Shown: positions 52,761 to 61,685 of the stretch, in pieces
Layout: each line of letters opens with the position of its first letter
Position numbering within the stretch: the first letter of the stretch is position 1
From: Maricaulis sp.
GTDB lineage: Bacteria; Pseudomonadota; Alphaproteobacteria; Caulobacterales; Maricaulaceae
Direction of reading: 5' to 3'
Length of the DNA: 64,000 nt
Assembly (NCBI RefSeq): GCF_017642925.1
Contig: NZ_JAEPOL010000002.1
Span: forward strand, 62,001-126,000
Position numbers and translations under genes: made by a program
Notes under the pieces: model-generated
Seen by the model: the letters and a program-made list of their open reading frames with translations, nothing else
Database searches by the model: none
Told to the model about the DNA's origin: nothing

Positions 52761-53317
52761 AGCAGGCATTGCTCCATGATGTCTGGCTGGTGCTGGCCGA
52801 TGCGGTCAAACAGCGAACGCCCTTTACGCTGATGCAACTCGCGACCGTCGGCGAGGACGGTGCGCCGAAGATCCGAACCATCGTGCTGCGCAGCTTCAAC
52901 GAGGCATCTACGAGTCTGTCCTTCATCACCGACCTGCGTTCGCCCAAGGTTCGGGAGATCACGGCCAATCCGTGCGTATCGCTTGCCGGCTTCGACAATG
53001 AGAGGGTCGTTCAACTGCGCATCGACGGTCGGGCGGAGATCATCGAAGACGAGACGAGGCGGCGGGACTTCTGGAACGCGCTGCGCCCGCATACACATAT
53101 CCTCTTTCGGTCGGCACTGCCGCCGGGGACAGTGCTGGCCTCGCCGAATGAAATGGAAACCGACGATAGCGATCCGGCGACCGCCTATGCGCGGTTCTGC
53201 CTGGTCGAGATCGTCATAAGCCATGTGGAACGATTGGATCTTTCCTCGGAGCCGCACAGGCGATGCAGCTTTAGGCAAGGGCTCCACGGCTGGGAAGGAC
53301 GCTGGATCGTGCCCTAA
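52757..53317 (+). CDS. Pyridoxamine 5'-phosphate oxidase-like flavin protein
   Basis: A 186-residue split-barrel flavoprotein. The FMN-binding region TLMQLATVGEDGAPKIRTIVLR and VVQLRIDGRAEII (both in outline) match PNPOx-like proteins of the Alr4036 type. The C-terminus ends EGRWIVP, close to the RLxP motif region. Its job may be oxidation of a small molecule linked to the SDR and exporter. The start ATG at 52757 overlaps the exporter stop. Confidence 0.87.
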   Translation: MKQALLHDVWLVLADAVKQRTPFTLMQLATVGEDGAPKIRTIVLRSFNEASTSLSFITDLRSPKVREITANPCVSLAGFDNERVVQLRIDGRAEIIEDETRRRDFWNALRPHTHILFRSALPPGTVLASPNEMETDDSDPATAYARFCLVEIVISHVERLDLSSEPHRRCSFRQGLHGWEGRWIVP

Positions 53318-53418
53318 GAACGGTTTTGCGATAGTTGTAGCGTTCGCCTCCGTCGCGCCATCGCCGCGAAAAAGCAGTTTACGGGATCGGCATTAATGCA
53401 AGCACTCCGCCTGACGAT

Positions 53419-53847
53419 CTATTCGTCCGCTGCCGCTACATCCTCGGTAATCTCCTGCCGCAGCTTCGGTCCCTGTGCGAGGCGTCGGCCGAGCGCAGTG
53501 ATGAACGCCTCGTATCGCTCGGCCGATTTGGCCTTTGCCGCCTTTGCCGCCGGCTCGGGCAAGGCTGGCGTCGTCATCAGCCAGAAACGAATGAATACCG
53601 CCAGGCTCTCGACGGCGATGCCGACATCACGCTCTACCCGCGTCATGCGGCGGTCGATCTGGTCGAGTCGCTTGGCGACGATCGCCTCGCGGCGCTCAGC
53701 ATCATCCGGCGACACGAAGGATGCGATGGCAGCCTCGGCGATCATGGATTGCGACCGATCCCGGCGTGCGGCGAAGTCGGCCAGCGCCGCAGTGAGGTCT
53801 GGATCGAGATAGATCGTGACCTTTGATTTCTTCTTGCGTTGCATCAT
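53419..53847 (-). CDS. CopG-family ribbon-helix-helix protein downstream of traG
   Basis: About 142 residues. The N-terminal KVTIYLDPDLTAALADFAARRDRSQS is a CopG-type ribbon-helix-helix (shown in outline), followed by a coiled region (KRLDQIDRRMTRVERDV) and a membrane-like patch (AVFIRFWLMTT). Start codons are ATG at 53847 or 53844. It sits four bases after the traG stop, as in related elements, and may repress traG or bind DNA near oriT. Confidence 0.85.
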   Translation of the reverse strand: MMQRKKKSKVTIYLDPDLTAALADFAARRDRSQSMIAEAAIASFVSPDDAERREAIVAKRLDQIDRRMTRVERDVGIAVESLAVFIRFWLMTTPALPEPAAKAAKAKSAERYEAFITALGRRLAQGPKLRQEITEDVAAADE

Positions 53848-53851
53848 GGTC

Positions 53852-55837
53852 CTATAGGTCCATGCCGTCGTTCGGGTCCATGGCAACCTGCCGGGCAATC
53901 CCCTGGACCTGCCGGATCATCCGCCGGTTCTGGACAGCCTCCTCGTCGACATCATCGGGCGGGGCGAACTCAAACTCGTTCTCGATGGGCTTTTTCTTCT
54001 CCACCGGCTTCACCCGGCTGAGTTCTGGCTGCAAGCGGCGTTCGGATTCGGTCGTATCCTCGTCATCCGTCGTGGGGTTGTCCTCATCCACGGCGGCTTC
54101 CGGCCGCGCCGGGAGCGGAAGCGTGGTCCAGTCGTCGGGCCGGGCTCCCTCAGGGCGCTGCAATTCAGGTGGTGACAGAACACGCTCGCGAAACCGGGCG
54201 TCCTCGTAGTAGCGCGCCTTCGTCGCCCGGATCGGGGGGATGCCCGCCACCATGACGATCTCCTCATGCGGGGGAAGCTGCATGATCTCGCCCGGCGTCA
54301 GCAACTGGCGGGCGGTTTCCGAGCGCGAAACCATGAGGTGCCCGAGCCAGGGCGACAGCCGGTGCCCGGCGTAGTTCTTCATCGCCTTCATCTCGGTAGC
54401 AGTGCCGAGCGCGTCCGAGACTCGCTTGGCGGTGCGTTCGTCATTCGTCGCAAAGCTCACCCGCACATGGCAGTTGTCGAGGATAGAGTTGTTTGGGCCA
54501 TAGGCTTTCTCGATCTGGTTCAGCGACTGCGCGATCAGGAAGCTCTTGAGACCATAGCCCGCCATGAAGGCCAGGGCCGTCTCGAAGAAGTCGAGCCTGC
54601 CCAACGCCGGAAACTCGTCGAGCATCAAGAGCAGCCGATGCCGCCCCGTGTTCGCCTGCAGATCCTCGGTCAGGCGGCGGCCGACCTGATTCAGCAGCAG
54701 TCGCATCAAGGGCTTGGTGCGGTTGATGTCGGAGGGCGGCACGACGAGGTAGAGCGTGGTCGGCTGATCGCCTCCCACAATGTCGCTGATGCGCCAGTCT
54801 GAGCGGCGCGTGACCTCGGCCACGACCGGATCTCGATAGAGGCCGAGAAACGACATCGCCGTCGACAACACGCCGGACCGCTCGTTCTCGGATTTGTTGC
54901 GCAGCTCCCGCGCGGCGCTGGCGATGACGGGGTGCGGTCCTGCGTCACCGAGATGCGCGGTTTCCATCATGGCGCGCAGGGTGGAATCCACCGGGCGCTT
55001 CGGATCGGAGAGGAATCGTGCCACGCCGGCGAGGGTCTTGTCGGGCTCCGCATAGAGGACATGAAGGATGGCGCCGACGAGGAGCGAATGGCTGGTTTTT
55101 TCCCAGTGATTCCTTTTGTCCAACGAGCCTTCGGGGTCGACGAGGATGTCGGCAATGTTCTGGACGTCGCGCACCTCCCACTCGCCGCGGCGCACCTCGA
55201 GCAGCGGATTGTAGGCCGAGGACTTTGGGTTGGTTGGGTCGAAGAGCAGCACGCGGCCATGGCGTGCCCGGAAACCCGAGGTAAGCTGCCAGTTCTCGCC
55301 CTTGATGTCGTGGACGATGGCCGAGCCGGGCCAGGTCAACAGCGTCGGCACCACCAGGCCGACGCCCTTGCCCGAACGTGTCGGGGCAAAGCACAGCACA
55401 TGCTCCGGTCCATCATGGCGCAGATACTCGCGATCATACCGGCCAAGGACGACACCATCGGGATCGAGCAGGCCGGCCGCCTTCACCTCGGGTTTCTCCG
55501 CCCATCGCGCCGAGCCATAGGTGGCGACGTTCTTCGCCTCGCGCGCGCGCCAGACTGACATGCCGATGGCGACCGCGATGGCGATGAAGCCGCCCGAGGC
55601 CGCGATGATCCCGCCCTTGGCGAAGATCGGCGGCGCATAGGCTTCATAGAAATACCACCACCAGAAGAGTGCGGGCGGATAGTAGATCGGGGTGCCGAAC
55701 AGCTCGAACCAGGGCGGCCCGAGTTGCGCCTGATAGGCAAGGCTCCAGGCGACATATTGGGTGGCGCCCCAGGTGGTGGCGAGGATGATGAGGAAGACGA
55801 CGCTGATCTGTCCCCAGAGGATCTTGGTGGCGGACAT
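53852..55837 (-). CDS. traG: Type IV coupling protein TraG (VirD4)
   Basis: About 661 residues. Two N-terminal helices (QISVVFLIILATTWGA; GGFIAIAVAIGM) anchor it. Walker A is FAPTRSGKGVGLVVPTLL (about residue 140), Walker B LLLMLDEFPALGRLDF (about 420). It brings the relaxase-DNA complex to the channel. ATG at 55837 has AAAGGAA upstream; the longer frame overlaps the relaxase gene. The acidic tail is longer than usual. Confidence 0.94.
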   Translation of the reverse strand: MSATKILWGQISVVFLIILATTWGATQYVAWSLAYQAQLGPPWFELFGTPIYYPPALFWWWYFYEAYAPPIFAKGGIIAASGGFIAIAVAIGMSVWRAREAKNVATYGSARWAEKPEVKAAGLLDPDGVVLGRYDREYLRHDGPEHVLCFAPTRSGKGVGLVVPTLLTWPGSAIVHDIKGENWQLTSGFRARHGRVLLFDPTNPKSSAYNPLLEVRRGEWEVRDVQNIADILVDPEGSLDKRNHWEKTSHSLLVGAILHVLYAEPDKTLAGVARFLSDPKRPVDSTLRAMMETAHLGDAGPHPVIASAARELRNKSENERSGVLSTAMSFLGLYRDPVVAEVTRRSDWRISDIVGGDQPTTLYLVVPPSDINRTKPLMRLLLNQVGRRLTEDLQANTGRHRLLLMLDEFPALGRLDFFETALAFMAGYGLKSFLIAQSLNQIEKAYGPNNSILDNCHVRVSFATNDERTAKRVSDALGTATEMKAMKNYAGHRLSPWLGHLMVSRSETARQLLTPGEIMQLPPHEEIVMVAGIPPIRATKARYYEDARFRERVLSPPELQRPEGARPDDWTTLPLPARPEAAVDEDNPTTDDEDTTESERRLQPELSRVKPVEKKKPIENEFEFAPPDDVDEEAVQNRRMIRQVQGIARQVAMDPNDGMDL

Positions 55838-55862
55838 GGGGTTGGTTCCTTTCCGATTGAGG

Positions 55863-57602
55863 TCAGAGGCCGAGGCCGCGCTTGCGCCCGAAGTCCCAAT
55901 CGACACCGCCGTCGTCGCGGGCGATGCCGGAGACGTGACGGCCGATCTGCTTCTCAATGGAGGGCGACCAGGGCACGAGCTGGAAGCCGAGGCCATCGTC
56001 GATCATGGCGAAGCGGCCTGAGGCGAGCGCGAAGCGCTGGCGATAGGAGCCGGCGACATATTCGCCGCTGGCGGCGCGCTCGAAGGACATGCCGGTCTCG
56101 GCCGCGAGCTTCTCGCCGAGACTGTCGAGTTCGCGCCTGCGCAGCGTGTTCAATAGCCGGCGAGCGAAGACGACGCGCCCGCCTTGCCGCTCCGCGAGAT
56201 CCTCGCCGATCAGATGCTCCGCCCGCTCGTCCAGTGCCTGACGGACCTCGGCGCCGAAGCCGCTATCCGAGAGAGGAACCGGCTCGCGGGCGATGGCCTG
56301 GCGGTCGAGCCAGGTCGCGCCCGAGGCCCCCACCTGCGCACCGAGATCAAGATCGGAGCGGACAGCGAGCGCGACGCGGCGCGCACCTTGCGCATCTTCA
56401 TAGGCGCGCAACTCGACGATTGAGCCGGGCGGGCTGTCACCGGCGGCATCGAGATGAGGGAGCTTGATGTGGTGGGTGCGTCCGTCGACGCCATCGACGA
56501 CGGCATAGGCCGTGCCCTTCAACTCGTCGTCAAGGCCGCGCTCGACCAGGCGGCCGATGACGGGAACGTCGAGGCTTTCGCCGGCGAGGACATAGCTGGC
56601 CGAGCCGCGTTCGATGCCGCGCGCGATCAGGGCACGGTGCATGCGCTTGATGATGTCGCCGCGCTCGCCGAGTTCGCGCAAGACCGTCTCGGCCTCGGGC
56701 TTGATGAACCATTGCGAATGGCCGATCTGCCCGGCGACGCCGAGGATTTCGAGGGTGCGCAGCCGCCCGACCTTCAGCGTATGGAACTCGTCCTGCGGTC
56801 GGCTGGCGAGCGGGGCAAGATCGACGATGCCGGATTTTCCCGCATCACGGACAAGCTGCCGGTCGAGCTGGGTCCAGCGTTCCGCCTCGATCTGGGCCTC
56901 TAGCGCACGGTGAATGTCGAGATCGGTGCGCGGCCCCAGCTCCTGGGTGATGAGATCGCGCGCCCGGTCCCGCATCCCCTCCTTGATGTAGTCGCGGGAG
57001 ATCACGAGGTCCTGCCCATCGTCGCGAACACCGCGCACGATCAGATGGACATGCGGATGCGCGGTGTTCCAGTGATCGACCGCCACCCAGTCGAGGCGCG
57101 TCCCGAGATCCTTTTCCATCTGGCCGACAAGATCGCGCGTGAATGATCGGAGGTCGGAAATATCCGGCGCGTCGTCGGGCGAGACGATGAACCGGAAATG
57201 ATGCCGGTCATCGCCGCACCGCTCCGCGAAGGCGCGACCATCGGCATCCTCCGTTCCCGGCCCGAACAGCCGTGCCTTCTCGCCATCTCGGGTCACGCCG
57301 TCACGGCGGAGATAATCGAGATGCGTTCCGAGCGGCGCGGACCATGCCATGTTGCGCACCACGCGCGCCTTGACGACGGCGCCGCGTGTGCGGGTGGTGA
57401 TGAGACGATTGGCCTGGACGCTGGCGCGCTGGCCGCGCCCGAAGCGGGAGCGATTGCCGGAAGTCACGCGGCCGGATCGAGAGACGCCACCGCCGGCCTT
57501 CTTCGCGGCGGCGAGCGCCTGCGCGATGAAGGGCCGGGTCTGCTGAGCGCGGGTCGAGCGGATGCGCCCCGGCCTTATGCGGAACTCGTGTTCATCGGAC
57601 AT
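55863..57602 (-). CDS. Relaxase (VirD2/DUF3363-type mobilisation nuclease)
   Basis: About 579 residues. The three-His metal motif AHPHVHLIVRG (His 182, 184, 186) and a candidate catalytic Tyr at 97 (HLDYLRRDG) identify a VirD2-type relaxase, which nicks oriT and stays bound to the DNA strand. The N-terminus is basic (RSGRVTSGNRSRFGRGQR). The C-terminal half is the DUF3363 region. ATG at 57602 is chosen although it lacks a clear ribosome site. It is followed by traG. Palindromic repeats upstream (57614-57742) may be its target. Confidence 0.93.
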   Translation of the reverse strand: MSDEHEFRIRPGRIRSTRAQQTRPFIAQALAAAKKAGGGVSRSGRVTSGNRSRFGRGQRASVQANRLITTRTRGAVVKARVVRNMAWSAPLGTHLDYLRRDGVTRDGEKARLFGPGTEDADGRAFAERCGDDRHHFRFIVSPDDAPDISDLRSFTRDLVGQMEKDLGTRLDWVAVDHWNTAHPHVHLIVRGVRDDGQDLVISRDYIKEGMRDRARDLITQELGPRTDLDIHRALEAQIEAERWTQLDRQLVRDAGKSGIVDLAPLASRPQDEFHTLKVGRLRTLEILGVAGQIGHSQWFIKPEAETVLRELGERGDIIKRMHRALIARGIERGSASYVLAGESLDVPVIGRLVERGLDDELKGTAYAVVDGVDGRTHHIKLPHLDAAGDSPPGSIVELRAYEDAQGARRVALAVRSDLDLGAQVGASGATWLDRQAIAREPVPLSDSGFGAEVRQALDERAEHLIGEDLAERQGGRVVFARRLLNTLRRRELDSLGEKLAAETGMSFERAASGEYVAGSYRQRFALASGRFAMIDDGLGFQLVPWSPSIEKQIGRHVSGIARDDGGVDWDFGRKRGLGL

Positions 57603-57613
57603 GACACAGCCCC

Positions 57614-57742
57614 GCACGGTGCAAGACAGTAAGGAAATTCAGGAGGATGGGCGCGAGGCGCACGGTGCGCGAATGCGCGGCACGGTGCGGAACGCGCCGA
57701 AAACATGAACAAAAACAACCGACCGACCGAGCCGCACCGTGC
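57614..57742. repeat. Four GCAC-G-GTGC palindromes upstream of the relaxase; candidate oriT/regulatory region
   Basis: GCACGGTGC occurs at 57614-57622, 57660-57668 and 57680-57688, and its complement GCACCGTGC at 57734-57742. The copy at 57658 extends to GCGCACGGTGCGC. The gap 57603-57845 between the relaxase and transglycosylase genes holds no convincing gene. Such clustered dyads next to a relaxase gene suit an oriT or a binding site for the RHH protein. The nic site is not identified. Confidence 0.5.
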
Positions 57743-57845
57743 GCGCTTTTATCCTGCCATCTTCCGGTCGTGGTGCCTGCCGCCACCCCCCGCGCCCTCC
57801 ATGACACGCCAGCGGTCGACAGGATGCGAAACCGCACGGAGCCGC

Positions 57846-58616
57846 TCATGGCTGGTCCTCACCGGCACTGCGAGCGACGAACAGCCCCTCCGGCTGCAAG
57901 GCCGTGAGCGTTTCCGGTGCTGCCGGGACGAATGAAGGGGTGTCGCGAGGCGTGGGGTCGGGTGAAGCCGGATCGGAAGCGGTAGCGCCGATTTCTCCCG
58001 CCACGAAGATCGCCGCCTCGCGCCAATCGAGCGGTGGAACAACCGACGAGCTGCCCCCCGACGGTCGCTCGCCGAGCAGGATCGGTGTCAGCGCGGCGAC
58101 GTAGGCGCGTGTCTCGGCCGGAAGCGGACGAGCCGTCGCGCGGTATTCGTCGTAACGGCCGGGACCGGCATTGTAGGCCGCGAGCATCGCGGCCACATTG
58201 CCGTAGCGATCCCACATCTCGCGGAGATAGGCCGTGCCCGCGAGGATGTTGTCGCGCGGCTCGAAGGGGTCGCGGCCGAGAGCATGGCGGATGCGCAGAT
58301 CCGCCCAGGTGTCGGGCATGACCTGCATCAGTCCCATCGCACCGGCGGACGAAATTGCGCGCACGTCGCCCGCGCTCTCAGTGCGCATCACGGCGATGAT
58401 CCATGTCGTCGGGATGCCGAAGCGTTGCGAGGCTTCCGCAATGTGGGCGTCGTGCGGATGCGCGGCAACCACATGACCGGGCATCGCAGCTTGGGCTAGG
58501 ACGGGCGGCGTGGTGATGGCTGAAACGAACAGGCCGGAAAGAAGAGAGAGGATGATGCGGCGGCGGACGCCGCATCTCCCGGAGGCGAGACGAATGCAGG
58601 AGATGAGCATGGTCAT
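57846..58616 (-). CDS. Lytic transglycosylase (VirB1/TrbN type)
   Basis: About 256 residues. A signal peptide (LLSGLFVSAITTPPVLAQA) is followed by a transglycosylase domain with catalytic Glu in AVMRTESAGDVRAISSAGAMGLMQVMP (shown in outline) and later AAYNAGPGRYDEY. It opens the peptidoglycan for the mating channel. ATG at 58616 overlaps the DUF736 stop by four bases. The Pro-rich tail has no known role. Confidence 0.92.
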   Translation of the reverse strand: MTMLISCIRLASGRCGVRRRIILSLLSGLFVSAITTPPVLAQAAMPGHVVAAHPHDAHIAEASQRFGIPTTWIIAVMRTESAGDVRAISSAGAMGLMQVMPDTWADLRIRHALGRDPFEPRDNILAGTAYLREMWDRYGNVAAMLAAYNAGPGRYDEYRATARPLPAETRAYVAALTPILLGERPSGGSSSVVPPLDWREAAIFVAGEIGATASDPASPDPTPRDTPSFVPAAPETLTALQPEGLFVARSAGEDQP

Positions 58617-58948
58617 TCCTGCTCGTCGCGCTTCTTTTGGCGGGTCCAGTGCAAGCCCCAGTCGCGTCCGTCCTCGTCCGCCTGGAACAGGCGGGCGCGG
58701 ATCGGCTGCTGGAAGACGGGATCGTCGAGCAGGACCGAAACGAACGGCCCGGCGCGTTCCCCGGAATGTTTCCAGCCCGCGCCGACTTCCGGTCCGTCCT
58801 CGTCGCCGAGGTGGATGCGGTAGGCGGGCGCATTCTCCGCCTCGGCGTTCTCTGCTGGAACGAAGGTCAACTCCGCGTCGAGCGTGAGGGTGCGGACATG
58901 CCCGGAATAGCCGGACGGGGTGCGGGTAAATTGGCCGATCTGTGCCAT
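58613..58948 (-). CDS. DUF736 family protein
   Basis: A 111-residue protein. IGQFTRTPSGYSGHVRTL and APAYRIHLGDEDGPEVGAGW are DUF736 hallmarks (family found almost only on conjugative elements). Function unknown. It overlaps the transglycosylase gene and lies 68 bases after traF. Confidence 0.92.
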   Translation of the reverse strand: MAQIGQFTRTPSGYSGHVRTLTLDAELTFVPAENAEAENAPAYRIHLGDEDGPEVGAGWKHSGERAGPFVSVLLDDPVFQQPIRARLFQADEDGRDWGLHWTRQKKRDEQE

Positions 58949-59016
58949 GGGAGGTTTCCTTTGCTATGCGGTGGAGAAGACGCGGGCCGTTCGCACGCCC
59001 CGCAGCGGACGCGCCG

Positions 59017-59562
59017 TCACCGCATCGGCGCGCGCCAGACAAAGCGGCCATCGCCGTCTTCGTCGGTGAAAAGCGGGATCGCGCGGCCGATCACCGCCGA
59101 GGCGGGGAACGGGCCGAAATAGCGGCCGTCGAGGCTGTCGCCGACGTCCGGGTTCATCAGGAAGACTTCGCCCTCGGCGATGACGCGGCAGCCCTGCCAG
59201 ACCGGCAGGTCTCGGCCGAGGCTGTCGCGGTCGCGTGCTTCGCCGAGCGGAACACCATCGACGGCGATGGCGCGGCCGGCGCGGCAGACGCGCTGTCCGG
59301 GCAGGCCGATCACGCGCTTCAGAAGCGGCACGTCGCGCGCGACGTAGCCGCGGTCCACCATGTAGGACGCGAACGGCTCAGGTGGCATGACGGCGACCAG
59401 ATCGGGCATCTCGATCCGATCAGCGGGCGCGACGGTGTAGAACCCGATCGGCACGCTGGCCGATGCGTTCCAGAGCAGCCTTGGCGCGGTCGGAACGAAT
59501 CCGGCGATGGCGATCCCCAGCGTGGCCGCCGCCGTCACCATGACATAGCGAAAGCGCGTCAT
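59017..59562 (-). CDS. traF: Conjugative transfer signal peptidase TraF (S26)
   Basis: A 181-residue membrane protease with an N-terminal helix and the S26 pair: Ser in ASASVPIGFY (about residue 43) and Lys in LLKRVIGLPGQ (about 89). Later LMNPDVGDSLDGRYFGP matches TraF. It likely processes and cyclises the TrbC pilin. ATG at 59562 overlaps the DUF2840 stop. Confidence 0.92.
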   Translation of the reverse strand: MTRFRYVMVTAAATLGIAIAGFVPTAPRLLWNASASVPIGFYTVAPADRIEMPDLVAVMPPEPFASYMVDRGYVARDVPLLKRVIGLPGQRVCRAGRAIAVDGVPLGEARDRDSLGRDLPVWQGCRVIAEGEVFLMNPDVGDSLDGRYFGPFPASAVIGRAIPLFTDEDGDGRFVWRAPMR

Positions 59563-60044
59563 GGGGCGATCTCCCGGCGCCGGAGCCATGCCTGATGGCG
59601 CTCGGCGGTGTAAGGACGCGGCGCTTCGCCTGCGTTCATCCAGTGGGCGACATGCCGCCAGTGATCGGGATCGACCTGGGCGGGATCGACGCCAATGGCC
59701 TCGATCCCGTCGACATGGCGAAGGACGGCCTCAACCTTCGGCCAGCCTTCGATCTTCAGCAGGATTTCGCCGCCCGGACGGACGAAGGGCAGCGTCTGAT
59801 AGGATTCGCCCGGCGCAACCGCGCGCAGGATGTCGAGGCGCGAAATGATCGTGCCGTGGTCGTTCGCCGCCCAGCGGACGAACGCGAACACCGAACCAGG
59901 ACCGAAAGAAACGACGCGCCGGTTGCGGTCGAGGATCTGCGTTCCCGCCTCATGGCCGAACCTGATCCAGTATTCGGTCCTGCCCTCCACCCAGGTCAGT
60001 TCCACGCGGGTCAGATCGCCATCATGGGCATCGATACCGATCAT
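59559..60044 (-). CDS. DUF2840 family protein
   Basis: A 161-residue protein with the family's core FGPGSVFAFVRWAANDHGT and a C-terminal RPYTAERHQAWLRRRE. DUF2840 proteins sit next to traF in these elements; no activity is known. It overlaps traF and the RHH gene by four bases each. Confidence 0.88.
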   Translation of the reverse strand: MIGIDAHDGDLTRVELTWVEGRTEYWIRFGHEAGTQILDRNRRVVSFGPGSVFAFVRWAANDHGTIISRLDILRAVAPGESYQTLPFVRPGGEILLKIEGWPKVEAVLRHVDGIEAIGVDPAQVDPDHWRHVAHWMNAGEAPRPYTAERHQAWLRRREIAP

Positions 60045-60295
60045 GGGCGGTCTCCCGCTGTGTCGGGAAACTCGCGCGCAAGCAGGTCACGCAGCATGTC
60101 CGCGACGGTGGTGCCGCGCCCGAACGCGGCGATCTTGATCCGCCCGCGAAGCTCGGGCGTGATGTCGATCGTCAGCCGGGCGGAATGGGCGGCTGCGGCG
60201 CCATCGCGCGCTGGCCGTCCATCGCCAGCCTTGATCCAGCCATCGGGATCGGCTGGGCGCGTAGCGAAGCCGCGCTTGTCCGTGCCGGCCGTCAT
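60041..60295 (-). CDS. Small ribbon-helix-helix protein
   Basis: An 84-residue protein. The C-terminal half (SARLTIDITPELRGRIKIAAFGRGTTVADMLRDLL in outline) looks like a CopG/ParG-type ribbon-helix-helix, and the N-terminal 35 residues are disordered-looking. It lies between a DNA methyltransferase and DUF2840 genes. A ParG-like partner for ParA (61032) or an oriT-binding role are both possible. Confidence 0.75.
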   Translation of the reverse strand: MTAGTDKRGFATRPADPDGWIKAGDGRPARDGAAAAHSARLTIDITPELRGRIKIAAFGRGTTVADMLRDLLAREFPDTAGDRP

Positions 60296-61035
60296 GACGG
60301 GGCTCCGTCATGGAACGGCAGCACGGTGGCGATGCGGGCGCGGGCGAGATCGGCCATGTCGGCGTCGATCTCGCAGCCGAGATAGCTCCGGCCGGAAAGC
60401 CGACAGGCTTCCCCGGCTGCGCCGGAACCGGCGAACCAGTCACCGACAAGTCCGCCTTCCGGGCAGCTCGTGCGGATCAGGATTTCCAGGAGCGCCGACG
60501 GTTTCTCGGTCGGATGGATGGCGCGGCCGTGGCAGTTGCGCAGGTAGATGACCGAGCGCATGAGGCGCGGTCCGCCGTCATGGCTAATGTAATGGCCGGC
60601 GTCGATCTGGCCGGTATGGGGTGGACGCTGCTTGCGCCGCACCGTGCGGGCCGTTGCGTCGGGCGTGGTCTGGACGTCGTTGTAGATGTCGCGCCAGGCG
60701 GTCTCTGCCGGATAGAACTGGACGGCCAGCTCATGCACCCGCTTGAAGCGATCATTGTGAAAGCCGGTGCCGTTCTGCTTCTCCCAGATCACCTCCTGCG
60801 CGATGCGCAGACCCGCATTGGCGAAGTGGTCGGCGGTCGCCATGAAGGAACGAAGTGAACCGAAAACCCAGAGCGAGCCGGTCGGCTTGAGGGCGGCGCG
60901 CGCCAGCGCGACCCAGCCCTCGACGCGCCGGTCCCAGGCGAGCGAGGTGTCGCCATAGGGCGGATCGGCGAGGATCATGTCGTAGGGAGCGTGCCAGGGC
61001 ATTTCTTCGCGGCAGTCGCCGGTCAGGATGGTCAT
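60292..61035 (-). CDS. Site-specific DNA methyltransferase (N4/N6 type)
   Basis: A 247-residue enzyme with motif IV DPPYGD (about residue 25) before motif I DWFAGSGAAGEA (about 200), the beta-type order of N4-C/N6-A methyltransferases. No restriction enzyme is adjacent, so it is a solitary methylase. It may protect the element on entry or mark its replication. It overlaps parA and the RHH gene by four bases. Confidence 0.88.
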   Translation of the reverse strand: MTILTGDCREEMPWHAPYDMILADPPYGDTSLAWDRRVEGWVALARAALKPTGSLWVFGSLRSFMATADHFANAGLRIAQEVIWEKQNGTGFHNDRFKRVHELAVQFYPAETAWRDIYNDVQTTPDATARTVRRKQRPPHTGQIDAGHYISHDGGPRLMRSVIYLRNCHGRAIHPTEKPSALLEILIRTSCPEGGLVGDWFAGSGAAGEACRLSGRSYLGCEIDADMADLARARIATVLPFHDGAPS

Positions 61036-61685
61036 TGGCCGACCCTCCCGATGCCCAGCCGCGCAATCTCATCGGTGAGCGCTGCGACTTCACGCGCGGC
61101 AGGAGATTGGCGGTCGATCTCGCCTGCGAGACGACCTGACTGTGCAGCGTCGGCGAAGACGACGCGCTGCCCGACAGTGGTGGCAAGGACGGGCGGGTCG
61201 TGATCTGCAAGGCTTTCGGCCGTTTCGCGGGCGATGACGGTGCGCGCGCCGCAGCGGTTGAGCGCGAAGCGGGCGACGAGTTGGGGCCGATAGATGCGGG
61301 CCTCTGCGAGGAGGGCCAGCATTTCGGCCGAGGCCCAGCCATCGAGGGGCGACGGCTGCACCGGGATCAGCACCAGGTCGGCGGCGAGGAGCGCGGAGCG
61401 CATGAGGCTGGCGACACGCGGCGGTCCGTCGATGACGACGTGATCGACATCGCGGGCGATCTCCGGTGCCTCGCGGTGCAGTGTGTCCCGTGCGAGGCCG
61501 ACGGTGCCGAACAGTCGAGGCAGGCCCTCGCGTGCGCGTTGCTGTGACCAGTCGAGCGCCGAACCCTGCGGGTCGGCATCGAGAAGTGTGACGCGCTTTC
61601 CGCCCTGCGCCAGTTCTCCGGCGAGATGCAGCGCCAGCGTGGTCTTGCCGACACCGCCCTTCTGGTTGAGGAGTGCGATGATCAT
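61032..61685 (-). CDS. parA: ParA-family partition ATPase
   Basis: A 217-residue Walker-type ATPase: the N-terminal IALLNQKGGVGKTTLALHL is the deviant Walker A, and HVVIDGPPR is the Walker B region. It helps keep the excised element stable with RepA. No clear ParB follows; the RHH protein at 60041 could fill that role. It overlaps repA by four bases. Confidence 0.92.
   Translation of the reverse strand: MIIALLNQKGGVGKTTLALHLAGELAQGGKRVTLLDADPQGSALDWSQQRAREGLPRLFGTVGLARDTLHREAPEIARDVDHVVIDGPPRVASLMRSALLAADLVLIPVQPSPLDGWASAEMLALLAEARIYRPQLVARFALNRCGARTVIARETAESLADHDPPVLATTVGQRVVFADAAQSGRLAGEIDRQSPAAREVAALTDEIARLGIGRVGQ

Noticed and set aside
57649-57935. Small plus-strand frames across the gap beside the relaxase
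   Set aside because: They are Arg/Pro-rich, lack ribosome sites and cross palindromic repeats. I treat the gap as non-coding.
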